A stretch of DNA of 64,000 nucleotides. Origin: Melampsora larici-populina 98AG31 (lineage: Eukaryota > Basidiomycota > Pucciniomycetes > Pucciniales > Melampsoraceae). The notes beneath the pieces are model-generated. The model worked only from the letters and a program-made list of their open reading frames with translations, was not told the origin of the DNA and made no database searches. The stretch is from assembly GCF_000204055.1 (NCBI RefSeq), contig NW_006768824.1, positions 312,366 through 376,365 on the forward strand, read 5' to 3'. The position numbers and the translations under genes were made by a program. Below are positions 23,155-35,289 of the stretch, in pieces; the first letter of the stretch is position 1, and each line of letters begins with the position of its first letter.

Positions 23155-24720
23155 CTCTTGACCGATTTTTGATCTCGACCAATGAGAAATCGAATCAGGT
23201 CTTCAATCTTATCATTCAACTTCAAGACACATTCAATCATCAATCCAACTTATTTATCAAAAAAACAAATTCATTCAAAACAAGAACTAATTCAAAAATA
23301 AATCATCATCAAATTCAATCAAATGAGTAGAATAGCTGGTGGTTGAGTAAGAGACAAGGTAAAGTTATTCCTAATTTCATTCGATAAATTCTAATGAAAA
23401 ATAACAAACAAACGATGGTTTTGTTTTGAAACAGTTATCTGGTGTAGAATCACATGATTTAGATTTAGCAATTTCATCATTAAACTGGAACTCAATTCGC
23501 TCACCATTTTTCAAATCATGTTTCTACTAATTCAAATCAAAAAGATGGGTTATTAGGTAAAATCGCAATTAATTGAAGCAAGACAAGATCATGAAAGTAA
23601 ACATTTAGAAACTGCAACAAGTAAAGTTTCAAGTCTTGAATGAGATTTTGTTCAATTGAGAAATGAAATTTATCATTCGGATTCTAGAATTCCTACTGAT
23701 GTAGTAAGTTTTTCAATTTTCATCAAGAAAAACTTGAATTTATTGATTCATTCTTTTTTCTTTTTCGGTTGGTTTAGAGGTTTGGTACTCCAAAAGAAGA
23801 TACAATGAGACGTGATATAACGATAAATGCATTATCTCATGATATTCATAATGATCAAATCGAAGATCAAACTGAATTAGTAATCATCTTTCCTTAAACA
23901 TTCTTCAATTCCTGATCTAATGACTGATTCACTTTGTTTTTTTGTGGGGATTTCAGGGCCTGCAAGATTTAAAGAATGGTTTGATTAAAACACCTTTACC
24001 TGCTTTAGAAACTTTCAAACATGATCCACTTCGAGTATTACGTTGTATGAGGTTTTCAAGTTGATTTGGATTTCAATTAGATGACCAAATCATTCAAGCT
24101 GCTCAATCCAATCAAATCACTGTCAGTATCTTGATTGTATTATAAGAAATTAAGAAAGGTTTAAATATTGATTTGTTTTTCTTTGCTGGAAACAGATGGC
24201 TGTACAGGAGAAAGTCAGTAGAGAAAGGATTGTGATCGAATTAGAGAAAATGATGCATGGTGAGCACTTCTTATTTCAATTATTAATCTTGAATTAAACT
24301 CATCTTTAGATTTTTGAACACATAGGTCCATCTCTATTATTATCAATGGAACTTATTAACCATCTAAACTTATATACCTATATCTTTACAATCCCCAAAA
24401 GATTTGAAAATGAAATTTCCACTTCAACCGTCAAACCTGATTTATCAATTCGAATTTCAAGAGTGATTAACCAATTTTCAAATCATGAAGATCTCAATAA
24501 TAATGGAATTCAATTAAATTCAACTTTAAAAGAAACTTTGATTCTATTTAAATGGATTCCATTCATTTCTGCTTCACTTTTTCCTTTTTATGATCAATTT
24601 AGTAAACTTAAGCAAAGAGAAGATTGGTTAGGAGAATTTGTAATTTCTGGAAGTATCAAAGTTGAGTGTTTTCATCGTTGCTTTCTTCAAACTTTAAAGG
24701 AACAAAACCAAAACTGATTT
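23155..24720 (+). pseudogene. CCA-adding enzyme (tRNA nucleotidyltransferase) pseudogene
   Basis: Successive exons spell the class II nucleotidyltransferase family. RIAGG(stop)VRDK matches the RVAGGWVRDKLL motif. SGVESHDLDLAIS holds the DxD metal-binding pair. HLETATSKV..DFVQLRNEIYHSDSRIPTDV is followed by FGTPKEDTMRRDITINAL. GLQDLKNGLIKTPLPALETFKHDPLRVLRCMRF and ERIVIELEKMM come next. Introns with GT-AG ends separate several blocks. TGA codons interrupt the frame at 23344-23346 (Trp position), 23641-23643 and 24062-24064 (Arg position, SS*FGF). Downstream sequence to about 25200 may contain further C-terminal remnants. The active enzyme adds CCA to tRNA 3' ends in nucleus, cytosol and mitochondria. 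This copy cannot, and a functional gene is expected elsewhere. Confidence 0.88.
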
Positions 24721-25452
24721 CTATTAATAAAAAATGTAGTTTTCAAATTATTATAAAACTACTGTTAGTCATTTATTTCATTCAATAGATGCAATAGAAG
24801 AAGAACTTCAAATTTAAGAAGAAAAACCAGAACTTGAAAAAAGTCCAAAAAGGTTAAGATTAGATCAATTATGAAGATCTAATCATGTACATGATTTAAA
24901 TCGGAAAAAAACAAACCAAGGACCTGAAGCTTGAAATTTAAATTTGAATTGGAAACTTACATTGGTTTGGAATTTGGTTTATAGGATCGGTTTATTAAAT
25001 TCGATTGGTTTGTTTTTTGTATTTTCTACTGTTTCAATGTTTTTGTGATGTGAATGCTGATGATGATATTTTTTGTAAATGATAGATGGAAAAGAAAGTC
25101 GAGATTTGGTTAATTGGTTTAATCATTTGATGAACCAAATTGATCAACATCATTTAAGTTATACTTTAACACAAGAATTTGATTCAGAACTTTTGAACGT
25201 TGAGTAACTTTTCCTTTTTTTCATTTATTCATCATCTTATTCTCATACTCTTGAATAAAAATATCTAATACATTGTCTCTTGTTTGAAAAGAAGAAAGTG
25301 CGAGGGCGCGAACGCGGCTGCGCGCAGAGGGCTTTAGTAAGCTACAAAAGCAACCTTCAAATCTGGTGTTTTGGTTGCTAAGAGGGGTTTAGTTAAATTA
25401 GGGTGTGTGTCTCATTAATCGTGTGGTACTGTAGTAAAATTGTGAGCTTGTA
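24721..25452. other. Intergenic, possible 3' remnants of the CCA-enzyme pseudogene
   Basis: Short coding-like scraps occur (a Glu/Lys-rich stretch at about 24800 and DGKESRDLVNWFNHLMNQ at about 25085) with stops between them. Nothing is complete. Confidence 0.35.
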
Positions 25453-26305
25453 TGACACGAGTCCTTTGATTGTATCCTCTCCACTAGTACCACGTCAATG
25501 TTTTTGGCGATTGTGTAATTGGTAGCTTAGCGTTTTTGAGCAGTGGCTTGTAACCCGGTAAAATCATCAACCCAGTTGAAATATAAAGCCGATGTAAATA
25601 AGGTTTTCAGGTAAGATAGGGACACCGTATGAACCGGTAGGTTCCAGGGTAAAGGGCACGTAGAGGCTAAGATAAACTTATAAGAGATGAGAGTGGATTT
25701 AATGCGATGAATTAATGAAGTGTTTGATGATAAAGGATCCGAAAGATAGTTTTGGTAGGGTTTATAAGAGTTTCATTTGGTTTGTTGATAACGGATAAAA
25801 GGTTATAAAAAATTAATGATAAAAGAGAATGAGAATGAGTATTTAGGATGTAGATAGGTTCAAGTTGTAAAAAAAGATTTCAAACTAAAAGTAAGAACTC
25901 GGAAATCATGAATTTGATCGTTTTACTTATAAGAAGTCATACTACAGATGATTGTGCGGTTGATTATTTAAACTTATCAAAGTAACAAGTAACAATTTAC
26001 TAGCTTAACAAATCCCTCATCTGAGAGGCGGCGATGTGGGTTCATGATTTTACCCCGTTACTAGCCATTGCTCATAGCGATAAGCAAAACGCTTCACCAT
26101 TGCCAAAACATTTACGTGATACAAGCGGAGAGCGAATAATCAAAGGACTCGTGTCAATTCATACATGGTCAGATCTTTAGCTTAACAAAGCTCTCATCTG
26201 AGCGGCTGCGATGTGGGTTCATAATTTTATCCCGTTAACTTCACAAATACCAAAACATTTACGTGATACAAGCGGAGAGCGAACAATCAAAGGACTCGTG
26301 TCATA
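25453..26305. mobile_element. Inverted-repeat element with arms of about 100 bp and a duplicated right arm
   Basis: The left end TGACACGAGTCCTTTGATT (25453) is found as its complement at both 26137-26155 and 26287-26305. The similarity extends inward about 100 bp, including AACCCGGTAAAATCATCAACCC against the complement of a GGGTT...TTTTACCCCGTTA stretch. The right arm exists twice in direct orientation (about 25997-26155 and 26179-26305), sharing CAAAACATTTACGTGATACA. There is no coding capacity. The target duplication is not clear beyond a flanking TA. Confidence 0.7.
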
Positions 26306-26511
26306 CAAAGTCACATTAACCAAGTCTCTCCTCAAACCGCACGCGACCTTTGGTGTGTGTTAAGCTTAAGCTAGACTCAGACCAACCTACGTTTGAAAAT
26401 TCAAGATAATGAAACTTTGCAAAGGCGTTGCAAGCGACCGTAGCATGATGTTCTAGGAGTTGATGACCAAGAAAGATACCGAACCCAGTAACTCAGCCGC
26501 TCTCCAAAGAC

Positions 26512-26519
26512 TATAAAAG
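26512..26519 (+). promoter_or_regulatory. TATA box of the small secreted protein gene
   Basis: TATAAAAG lies about 370 bp before the ATG at 26880. The leader between them contains a plausible GT-AG intron (about 26789-26868), which would bring the TATA box to a normal distance from a spliced 5' leader. Confidence 0.4.
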
Positions 26520-26879
26520 CTCGACTCTTCTGCTGATTAATTCCTGATCATCCTATCATCTCATCGAGGTTTATTTGTCTGACCTCCACAATTGTCTTGG
26601 TTTGTTCCCTTACAATGTTGAATGGCCAGCTGCTTACAATCACTCAGTCTCTGTAGACTTTTCAGATGAACTGATCCCATCTTCATTCTCTTTATCGTTT
26701 TATGATTGGCTTTAGCTACCCTTGGCTTTAATCCGAACCCAACCTATATACAATCTTTTAACACAATCTTTTTGCTTCTAGCTTCTTGGTGAGTCTTGAA
26801 TCTTCAATTGATTGATTGATTGATTGTTGACAAGCCTTGATTTAATTAACACTTGCTCGACAAATTAGAAATCTTCATC

Positions 26880-27146
26880 ATGAACTTCGCCATCGTCGGA
26901 CTCGGAGCCATGCTCATCTTATCGGTATCTTTTAATGAAGCCTTGGTCACCAAAAATGTTCAATTGGGTGAAAGATTACGTGGAGAAGGAGAATACTTTG
27001 AGAAGGATATGTTGGAGGTGCCATGTGGTGAGAACGACCCGAACTGCTTATTTAACATTGGCGATCCCAACAAGGATTCGCCCCCAGCCTCCCCCGGGCC
27101 CCCAACCCCCCCACCCACCTCCGGATCTGACACTGATACCAGCTAG
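26880..27146 (+). CDS. Small secreted protein, proline-rich C-terminus (candidate effector)
   Basis: An 88-residue frame from the ATG at 26880. The N-terminus (MNFAIVGLGAMLILSVSFNEA) is a good signal peptide with a likely cut after NEA. The mature part is about 67 residues, acidic, with two cysteines (PCGENDPNC) and a C-terminal Pro/Ser/Thr run (PPASPGPPTPPPTSGS). I know no family match. Size, signal peptide and location between transposons fit a rust secreted effector candidate, which is inference. An in-frame TTG at 26853 lies inside the probable leader intron, so the ATG is preferred. There is no neighbouring gene in the same orientation. Confidence 0.55.
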   Translation: MNFAIVGLGAMLILSVSFNEALVTKNVQLGERLRGEGEYFEKDMLEVPCGENDPNCLFNIGDPNKDSPPASPGPPTPPPTSGSDTDTS

Positions 27147-27522
27147 AAACCTGAACTATGTAATAACCGCGCAAGTCCAGGATGAGATGATCTTTCACTT
27201 GATACAAAAGAGCTGGTATGAATGCTTCATATGTAACTTGGTTCAAAATAGTAGATTAAACAAATGATAGTTATAGATTTACTTATGACTTCAGCATTAG
27301 TGTGATATACTTGTCGAGCTTGAAATCCAAAGTCTAGTGATCTAGGGTATTACTATTGTTCATCTTTCATGATGTGGTTTACTTTCTGTTTCACAGTTTC
27401 AGCGTATCTAGACTATAGTGCCACAGGGTTTTATAAAGAAATTGGATATGAATCAGTAAATCAGTTCATCTTTGTCTATATGGAAGCTTCATATGATGAT
27501 ATCACCTTACTACCACTTATAA

Positions 27523-27861
27523 GAGCATCCTCAGTGCAGTGCCGTAAATCGTGTCGTACGGAAATTTAGGCAAAATTGTACAGATGATGCCCTAAATTTT
27601 TGCGTAACAAGGGATTTGCCTCCATGCGACTCCGAGCCAGAATAGAACAAATTTGTTCTATTTTGACCTGTTGCCTGAATGCATCTATACCTTGCTTCCC
27701 CCAGATTTTTGAGTGATATAATTAAATCCCGCACCATCCAACATGTCGATGTTCAATGTACAAAGCCATAAATGTTTTTGTCAGAATATGTTCAAATACA
27801 ACCTATACAGCAGGGAATTACGGCTATGGATAACCCACTTTCTATACCTCAAACACTTCTC
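27523..27861. mobile_element. GAGCATC-type MITE, copy A (339 bp)
   Basis: It starts GAGCATCCTCAGTGCAGTGC after a TAA (27520-27522). The left end resembles the starts of copies B and C (GCCGTAAA, then GTACGGA). The right end has diverged (CTTCTC) but is followed by TAA, and its last 70 bp resemble the complement of the left part of copy B. Harbinger-like 3-bp TAA flanks. Confidence 0.6.
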
Positions 27862-27864
27862 TAA

Positions 27865-28847
27865 GAGCATCCCCGGCCGTGCCGTAAAATCATATTGTAC
27901 GGAGCGTCGCACGGATCGTTTAGGCAAGTGTTTGAGGCATAGATTTCGAACAATGCACAGCCATGGTGTCGTACAGTACGGCTTGTAGCATATTTTGTGA
28001 AGTGAGTTATGGGTTAGTTGACCATTGAGGGAGATATTAGGGACTGGGCGAAGTTCGGACGAGCACAGGATTTTGCCACCTGAATTAGCGCAAGTATAGC
28101 AAGGAAGTTGTCCGAAGAGATTTAAACAGGAGGAACATATCACTGACCTTTCGCATGTCCAAGTGCCCCGTTCAAAATCTCATTGGGATGACAAAGCTGA
28201 GTCCGGGTTCATTCCCAAGGCCATATTCCCACAGACCCGATTGCTTGCTCAACTTCTATAGGATGTTCCAACGTCTATCTTGCAAGGGGTTCTTCATGAG
28301 GACCCCAACCCAAAGGTACAAACTTCCTTTTCGGGCTCCCCCGTGGGCACCACCACCGGAGAGCTCAGGGCCACAGCCTTATCTGTGAAAGGTATATCAG
28401 GCAATCCTGATGCGGTCAGCCTAAGGCTTTTGGCTGAGGAGTAGGAAGTTTTGGATTGGAGAGCCCATCAGATGATGGCAACCGGCTATGCGCCACCCTA
28501 TTTTTTTTAGTCTCATGAAGTTGACTAATAAAAATAGGGAATTTTGATATTGATTCAACAGGGGCTGGATTGCTTGCGATAGTATTTCAACTACGGTTGA
28601 ATTGGATTTTTGCAGCGCTTCGCCCAGTCCCTATTCTGCAGGGAGTGTGGTCGTGGAAGTGGGAGTTATGGGAGAAGCGAGGTGCAGATGAATTTAGGGA
28701 GCAAGCCAAAATAGAACATATTTGGCCTATTTTGGCTCGCACGGAGGGAATTCCCTTAGCTATGTGAAAATTTAGGGCATTGGCTATGGATGATTTTGCC
28801 CTAAATTTCCATACGACATGATTTAAGCCACATGGCTGTGGATGCTC
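27865..28847. mobile_element. GAGCATC-type element, copy B (983 bp)
   Basis: The left end GAGCATCCCCGGCCGTGCCG (27865) and right end GGCTGTGGATGCTC (28847) are inverted. TAA lies on both sides (27862-27864 and 28848-28850). Internal frames (28155-28388 and 28570-28767) show no transposase motifs. The TAA duplication and GAGCATC start fit PIF/Harbinger-derived non-autonomous elements. Confidence 0.75.
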
Positions 28848-28850
28848 TAA

Positions 28851-29236
28851 GAGAATCCCCAGCCGTGTGCCGTAAACCGTGCTGTACGTAGATTTGGAGT
28901 ATTTTTATCCACAGCTGTTACCCCCAAGCCTACTTAGCTTGGGTGATTCTCTATGTGCAAGCCAAAATAGGCCAAATATGGTACTTTTCCGCTTGCACCC
29001 CAAATCCTTTTGTACCTCACTTCTCCCATAAACTCCAACTTCTATGATCAGACTCTCTGCAAATCATGCATCTTGGTGATCAGCTAACCCATAATACACC
29101 TACCCTATTATGCTACAAACCTTACTGCAGGGAACCACGGCTGTACATTGTTCAAAACTCATACCTCAAACACTGCCCTAAACAATCTGTGTGACCCTCC
29201 GTACATTACAAATTCACAGCGCAGCTGTGGATGCTC
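28851..29236. mobile_element. GAGCATC-type MITE, copy C (386 bp)
   Basis: The left end is GAGAATCCCCAGCCGTGTGC and the right end is CGCAGCTGTGGATGCTC, with TAA on both sides (28848-28850 and 29237-29239). Its right half, read on the minus strand, aligns with the left half of copy B (for example GTTTAGGGCAGTGTTTGAGG against GTTTAGGCAAGTGTTTGAGG), so they belong to one family. Confidence 0.75.
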
Positions 29237-29239
29237 TAA

Positions 29240-32200
29240 GTCTCTGTGCAACCAGGTAGTCCAGCACAAATTTATTGCATGGCTGGGCCACCACTATACT
29301 ATACTATACTGCATCTGAAATATACTTGGTATAGTATAGTTCTATAGTCTAGTTAAATATACTATACCCATAGTATAATATACTAGTATAGTATAGTGGC
29401 ATATTTGACATATGTAAAGCCTTTCAAGATGTATATCAGTGCACAAAACCTCATTGTCAAATTTGGCTCACTTTGTTGCTACACCTGCTTTAGGCCTGAG
29501 GTATAAATAAGACCTCAAGCTACCAACTACATTGCTGTAAGTCATCACTATTAGTTTAAAATGCATTGACTCAATTGCACTGCACTCTTGAATTCAACTT
29601 CACGTTCATTCAGACAGGGACATATTAAAGATAAAAGTGAGACTATACATGATGCATATGTAAGAAGGAAACCATTCAATACATAAGTTCTAACATCACT
29701 TTCATTATAGGCTCAACCATCTGATCATCGGTAAGACATTGAGTAAATTGAAACATTTGTGTCGTGAGATATGCAGTCATTTTTGTTGAAAACAATACAC
29801 CTGTATTGCAAGTGTAGGTAAAGAAAGGTAAGAATGATAATAATTCTTTTATGTAATAATCAAAACTGACGTCAAAAATCCACCTAGAAGGAATGTTGTT
29901 GCATCCTTTGATATGCCTCTCCAAGAGTACTGATTTTCCGGGTATTGCCCAGGTAGATGGATTTTGGATCAAGGCCCAGGAGTATTGCATGTATTTGACA
30001 ATAAAGTTAACTTCAGAATGATTCTGTGCAGCCATACGTCAGTTTCCTCCAACAGTATGAAAGAAACAAAAATCCTTACAACTTTGTTGCAATCTGTATG
30101 CCTAACTAAGATGACTGTCTTTCTTGAGAACCCATATTCCACGTCAAATTAAATTTACACAACAACCCCTAAACCAGTAATATGATCTCTATTGGCCATG
30201 TCGTCTGGCTTGAGGGTTATTGTTCAGCCATTATGAAACATATGACTCTGAGTGATTTTTTGAGAATTTGAGGCCAAATTGACTGTAAAAAGACCCATGT
30301 GTAACAATTTTAGAGGCAGTTAAATTTTGAAATTTCAGAACCTTGATTCTTGAGCTATTGTAAAAGTTTTTACTCAGAGTGCAATAAGAGAATCTGAAAG
30401 CACAAGGATGAGTGCAAGATGTTGAAGTTTCACATACCTTGATTTTGAGAAATTTCATAATCACACAAAAACAAGTTATGGCAGTATGGCAAAGTCCAAT
30501 TGTTGGGTTTGGGGCAAATATTGCTGGAACCTTGAGAAATCACGGCTCTCTATGTAGTCCTGCTAATACCGCTAGCTTAGCGGCCTACATAGACCCACTT
30601 TATATCCTTAGCTTGGCTGGACCTGACTGCACTAAGGCTTAGCGGAGGCCCACTAAAGCAAATCTGGAGAGCACCTCAGCTAGTGGAGGCCCACTAAGGA
30701 ACTTTTGCTTACTTGGCGCACAAAAAACACTAAGCTAACGCTGTGCTAAGCGCTAAGTTAGCTTATCATCCACTCAGGGATTTTAATATAAGAATGTCAA
30801 TCAATATCTGTCTTGCCGTTTCAAAATCAAAGACGCTTGTGCTCTATCAACACAAAACACTCAAGAGGCAAATGATTGTCAGTGCTTGACTTCATATAAT
30901 GACAAGAGACCCCACCATCTTCACTTGGAAATTTTGCAGAAAAAGACTCTATTGCAAAGAATGCTTGAATAAGTTAATGGTTGTTTATATTTATTTGGAT
31001 TTAGATAAAAAAAGCGCCCATTTGATTACGATTACATTTGAATTCAATTTTGATTTTTTAGGGTAGAAAACATGGAGGAGGAATCTGATTTGGATAGATG
31101 GAACTCAATGCATTTTTAGCACATGGTACCTCATTTTCATTGCAAGATATATTGATGAACTGTTCAGATTATTCAACAGCATGGATATGTAGAGAATGTG
31201 GGATACCATGTTCCATTGAGTATGAAAATCAATGACAAGAAGAAATTGAAGCATTGATCAAGGAGGAGAAGGGACAGGTGTATGAGGTGATATTTATTCA
31301 AATTTAATGAAATTTAATGGACTTAAAGGTGAGTTTTGTAGGTTTTGTAGAGGTTCACAGGAATACTTAGGAAATCAGAATGGGATGGGATTAGAACGGA
31401 TTGCAAAACAGTTGAAAGTCATATGGATGTGGTTGAAATTCCATTTGTGAGTGTTTGGTTCCTCAAAGTTTTATTGATCTCTATTTGAAGTTTTAGAATG
31501 ATCTTTTTTCTAATAGAATTCATCTTTTGTTTGTTTGTCATGGGATTGCTTATCAGGTTTTTTTGTAGGTTTTTCATTATTTGATTGCTGAATTTATGGA
31601 AATGGGAATCAATAACAAAATCTTTCTCTTGATTTACGGGTTTTTGTAGGTTGCTTACTCTTTTCAACTTTATCAGAATTGCATTGAAAGTGGAAACATC
31701 AGGTTAAAAAGTACTTGATTTGATAGATAAACATTGAAGAAGGGAAGAGATGATGTTCAGATTTATGAAGGGTTGAAAGATTTGGTTGATTTTTTGATGA
31801 TTTTGTTAATGTTCAATTTGTTTAACAGATCACAATTTGTATTTTCATTTTTTGTGATATGATCAGTTTCTTTCTTCTGCAATGATACCAAAGTGGAAAA
31901 TGAGCTCACATGGATCTTCAGACTGATGATGAACAAACTTAAGAATGATCTTTTTCATCAATTGATATAATCAAAATGAGATGAAGCTACACTTGATGGT
32001 ATACATCATTTTTGTGTGAGATCTGTAGATGAAAGTAGGCACACAACATTCAAAAGTTGATTTTTTGTTCTAAATTGTACCCCATAAAAAGATGATTAAG
32101 AAAGAAGACAACCTTACATGATTGTTGAAGTAGAGCAATGCAAGAAGATAATGTTCATATTGAAACAATAACTGTGACAAATCAATTGTGCAAATGAGGA

Positions 32201-33505
32201 TGGAATTCATTTTACTTCTCAAAGACTGCTGGGAATGAATGACATAATTGTTATAGTCTAGCATAATCCAAAAGATCAGTCTTGTTAAGGGAAGGTAGAA
32301 AAGGCAATTAGACTTGCCTACAAGACAATTGAAATTCCAAAGCTTGAATTCAATATGTGAATTAAAAACTCAACATTGATGTCTAACTGATGTTCCAAAA
32401 ACAGCCCAAGAGTCAATATCTAATTCAAAGGACCATTTTGATTTGAAGTAGCGAATTCAAATTGAAAGCTTGTGCAACAATGCAGATGCAAATGTACTAA
32501 TCTATTGAATGGGGTATTACTTATCACCTTGATTTTAAATTGTTCTTGATGATCTGGAGACTTAATTTTTATGCTGATCCAATGACTCAACGGCATCCTC
32601 AATCAGGAGCAGCCTGGAATCATCTCTGGCATTGTCTGGATTGTTTCTATGATGTTCTGGTGAGGTCCATTGATGAGAGTTACTCGAAAATCGAGTATTT
32701 GTACAGGGCAATACAGAGTTTGTGTTTCGGGTTTTGAGGTTTGTCCTCCACCCTCCTCTCTCGTCCATCGTATGGATGTGAGTTATTCTCGTCGTGATCG
32801 GTTCCCGATCAAAGTCCTTAAGTTGTCCACTATTTGGTGCGTTTCGATAATATGTAGGCACGCCGTTTTATAGAACATCACATAACAATACTCCACAACT
32901 TCATCATGCCCTGGTAGACAGGGCAAAAGAAAGGTGAGAAGCGCGCCTACCATTTTCCCCTGAAGGATGGATAATGTGCAGTGATTTTTCTTACAATATC
33001 TCCTCCATTGAAAATCAAACCCAGCGCGAGACGTCCTGGGAATGGCGGGCCAGTCCCTTGTACCTCGGACGTTGGTTGTGATGCTGGAAACCTGGGCACG
33101 ATAAGACTTTGTCTAGTTTGGATATGAAGTAGGAGATACAATGCATTGGGAGGATACAATTATCTTTCGCGTTCTCAAAATTCAATGTCGATCTTGTCAC
33201 CTTCTGGCGACGTGGTCAAGGGAATTATGAACAAGGTGCCTTGCTCAGGTTCAGAGCCAACAGTTCTTTAGCTTCTTGTCAAGCTTTTTAATTCCGCTAA
33301 TCAGTGCTGTCTATTCTGTTCCTGGTGACCATTGAGAGAGGTTATCACTCACCAAAATCACATTCAAATAGGATGTAGCTGTCCAATTCAACTCTCGCCT
33401 TTTCTTCATTTTTCCAGCAGCTAAGCCTATACCATTCTCACTCTTATCCACAATCTCCATACACTTAATTTCATCTCAACAAGTCAACTACCCTTGATAA
33501 ACACA
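29240..33505. other. Long gene-poor interval
   Basis: No gene is confidently supported. One ATG-initiated minus-strand frame (29676-30035, 119 codons, begins MAAQNHSEVNFIVKYMQYSW) looks protein-like but is unrecognised and may be a remnant. At 30545-30730 there are repeated GCTTAGCGG/CCGCTAGC words and a TATGTAG...CTACATA hairpin. The last 200 bp are the promoter side of the gene at 33506. Confidence 0.35.
29297..29400. repeat. TATAGTA palindromic AT-rich tract
   Basis: Repeated ACTAT/ATAGT pentamers on both strands (ACTATACTATACTATACT at the left, CTAGTATAGTATAGTGG at the right) can form a long AT-rich cruciform. It is non-coding. Confidence 0.6.
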
Positions 33506-35018
33506 ATGTTTACCACTCAATTCTCATCTGTGCACCGTACTCCAGTCTTACCAGCGGCAGATTTCATATCTCCCAACCCAAAACGTTCAGGTTTTATTTT
33601 CAGTTCAAGTGATCTAGAGAAATTACCAAATTATGCTACAACACCCATTCTTAATTATCAACCTCAATTTCCTATATCACTACCATCACCCATCATTATC
33701 AATCAACCTATACTAGAAGAGTTGAATTCCAATTCAGAATTTTCAACTACCACACCTTCAGGTCAAGATAATTTAAATGATGCTATGAAATGTAAAGTCT
33801 TGGATGGGTATGGTAAATCATACGAGTTTAGTCAACTTTTAGATAGAAAATCACCTACAGTCGTGATTTTTATTAGAAACTTTAGGTAATCCTGTTTCCA
33901 AACATCTCAATAATCATTCACTGATTCAATGTTTGCTAACGTTTTCCAATCTTCTATCTAGATGTGCATTTTGTCAATCATATATTCAAAATCTGTCAAC
34001 TATTGTCAATGAACGTGAAGAGTATGGATCCATCAAATCAGCTGGGATAAAAGTCGTTATCATTGGTCTTGGGAGCCATTCGATGATCTTAAAATACGGT
34101 GGTGAGTAATCTCTCTCTCTCTCTCAACAATAAGTCATATTCGATCCACAGATTTCTGAGTCATGCTTTTTTGACAACAGCGCTCTTCAAGTGTCCTTAC
34201 CCCATCTATACAGACGCCTCCGAGTCAAATGAACTCTATGGGGCTCTTGGAATGAGCAAGAGAAGTTCAGAAAGTGGTCCTGAAAGTAACAAAGGGGACT
34301 ACTTAGATACCATGTCCAATCTCGAACTCTTTAGATATGGTGTCAAGGTGAGCAGGATTGACTTTATTGCGTTATCACTTTTTCATCACCTTTTTATATT
34401 CTTAACTTAAGTCTAACTTTTTTGACATTTCATCAGAACTCATTGAGATTACCAGCATTGAAATCTTGCGGGGATTTGAAACAACTAGGTAAATAGACGG
34501 CATCATTTGAATACCAAAATTAAATCTTCATCTTTCTTTCAACTGAAACTTGTGAATTATGAAAACTTAGGAGGAGAGTTTATCTTCGAACCGGTACCTA
34601 CCTTCAATTCCGCAAGAATACCTCTCAAGCTCAACGCCTTCGAAGTGAAGGCATTAACAAATTTCAGCTTAGAACCATCGCCGCTTTATGCAGCCAAACC
34701 TCTCGTTACAAAGTCGGCGAGAGTAAACTTATCGTTCGATCGTTCTTCAAGTTTCTTTTCGCCTGCTGAACAAGTTTTTTTACCGATTCCGATTGTAACC
34801 GGGTTACCTGTTACTAAGAATACGGTAGACATTCATTGCAAATTTGTTCATCGAATGAGGTAAGCAATACGATATAATTCATAATGCAAAAGAAACTTAG
34901 ATACGTTGTTTTCTTGAATTTCAGCTTCACGAGGGATCATTCGTCTTTGTACGAGTTATTTGGTCAAGCAGGCATCAGATTAACTTCTAATCCAAAAAAA
35001 ACTTTAGCTTGGCTCTGA
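33506..35018 (+). CDS. AhpC/TSA-type antioxidant-fold protein (peroxiredoxin-like 2 family)
   Basis: Predicted protein of 373 aa from six exons: 33506-33885, 33962-34101, 34181-34347, 34437-34488, 34571-34859 and 34925-35018. All introns are GT-AG and keep frame. The N-terminal 85 residues are low-complexity (Ser/Pro/Asn). The thioredoxin-fold part starts near residue 95: VLDGYGKSYEFSQLLDRKSPTVVIFIRNFRCAFCQSYIQNL, with a CxxC at Cys128/Cys131, followed by VVIIGLGSHSMILKY, FKCPYPIYTDAS..LYGALGM and GGEFIFEP. These match the AhpC/TSA antioxidant group that includes PRXL2/AAED1. The first Cys is the likely peroxidatic residue. The role is thiol-dependent redox chemistry. The true substrate is unknown, and no target signal is obvious. 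Confidence 0.85.
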
Positions 35019-35289
35019 GCTTTGATGTGACGTTCAATACCCTTTAATGTTGTTTTCTTACTTCCTTGTACTATTTAGCATGTTTGCATATTGCTCAGGT
35101 CTCATTTCGCTTCTCTAATACGTGTTCATCAATTAGGCGCTTATTAGACTTATTTTTATATCATACTAGAATCGGGTTCCTCATTAAATTAATCCTACAA
35201 AACGATTTTTTTGTAAAACTTTTGCATTAACACTTCACTTCTACAAATCAGCAAAGAAACGTGATGTTATTAGAATCAGTTGAGAGGCT

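Noticed and set aside
28155..28767. Frames inside the GAGCATC element B as a transposase
   Set aside because: No DDE motifs; frames are short and differ in strand and phase from any Harbinger protein.
29676..30035. 119-codon minus-strand frame as a confirmed gene
   Set aside because: ATG-initiated and protein-like but without motif, introns or neighbours; kept only as a mention within the intergenic entry.
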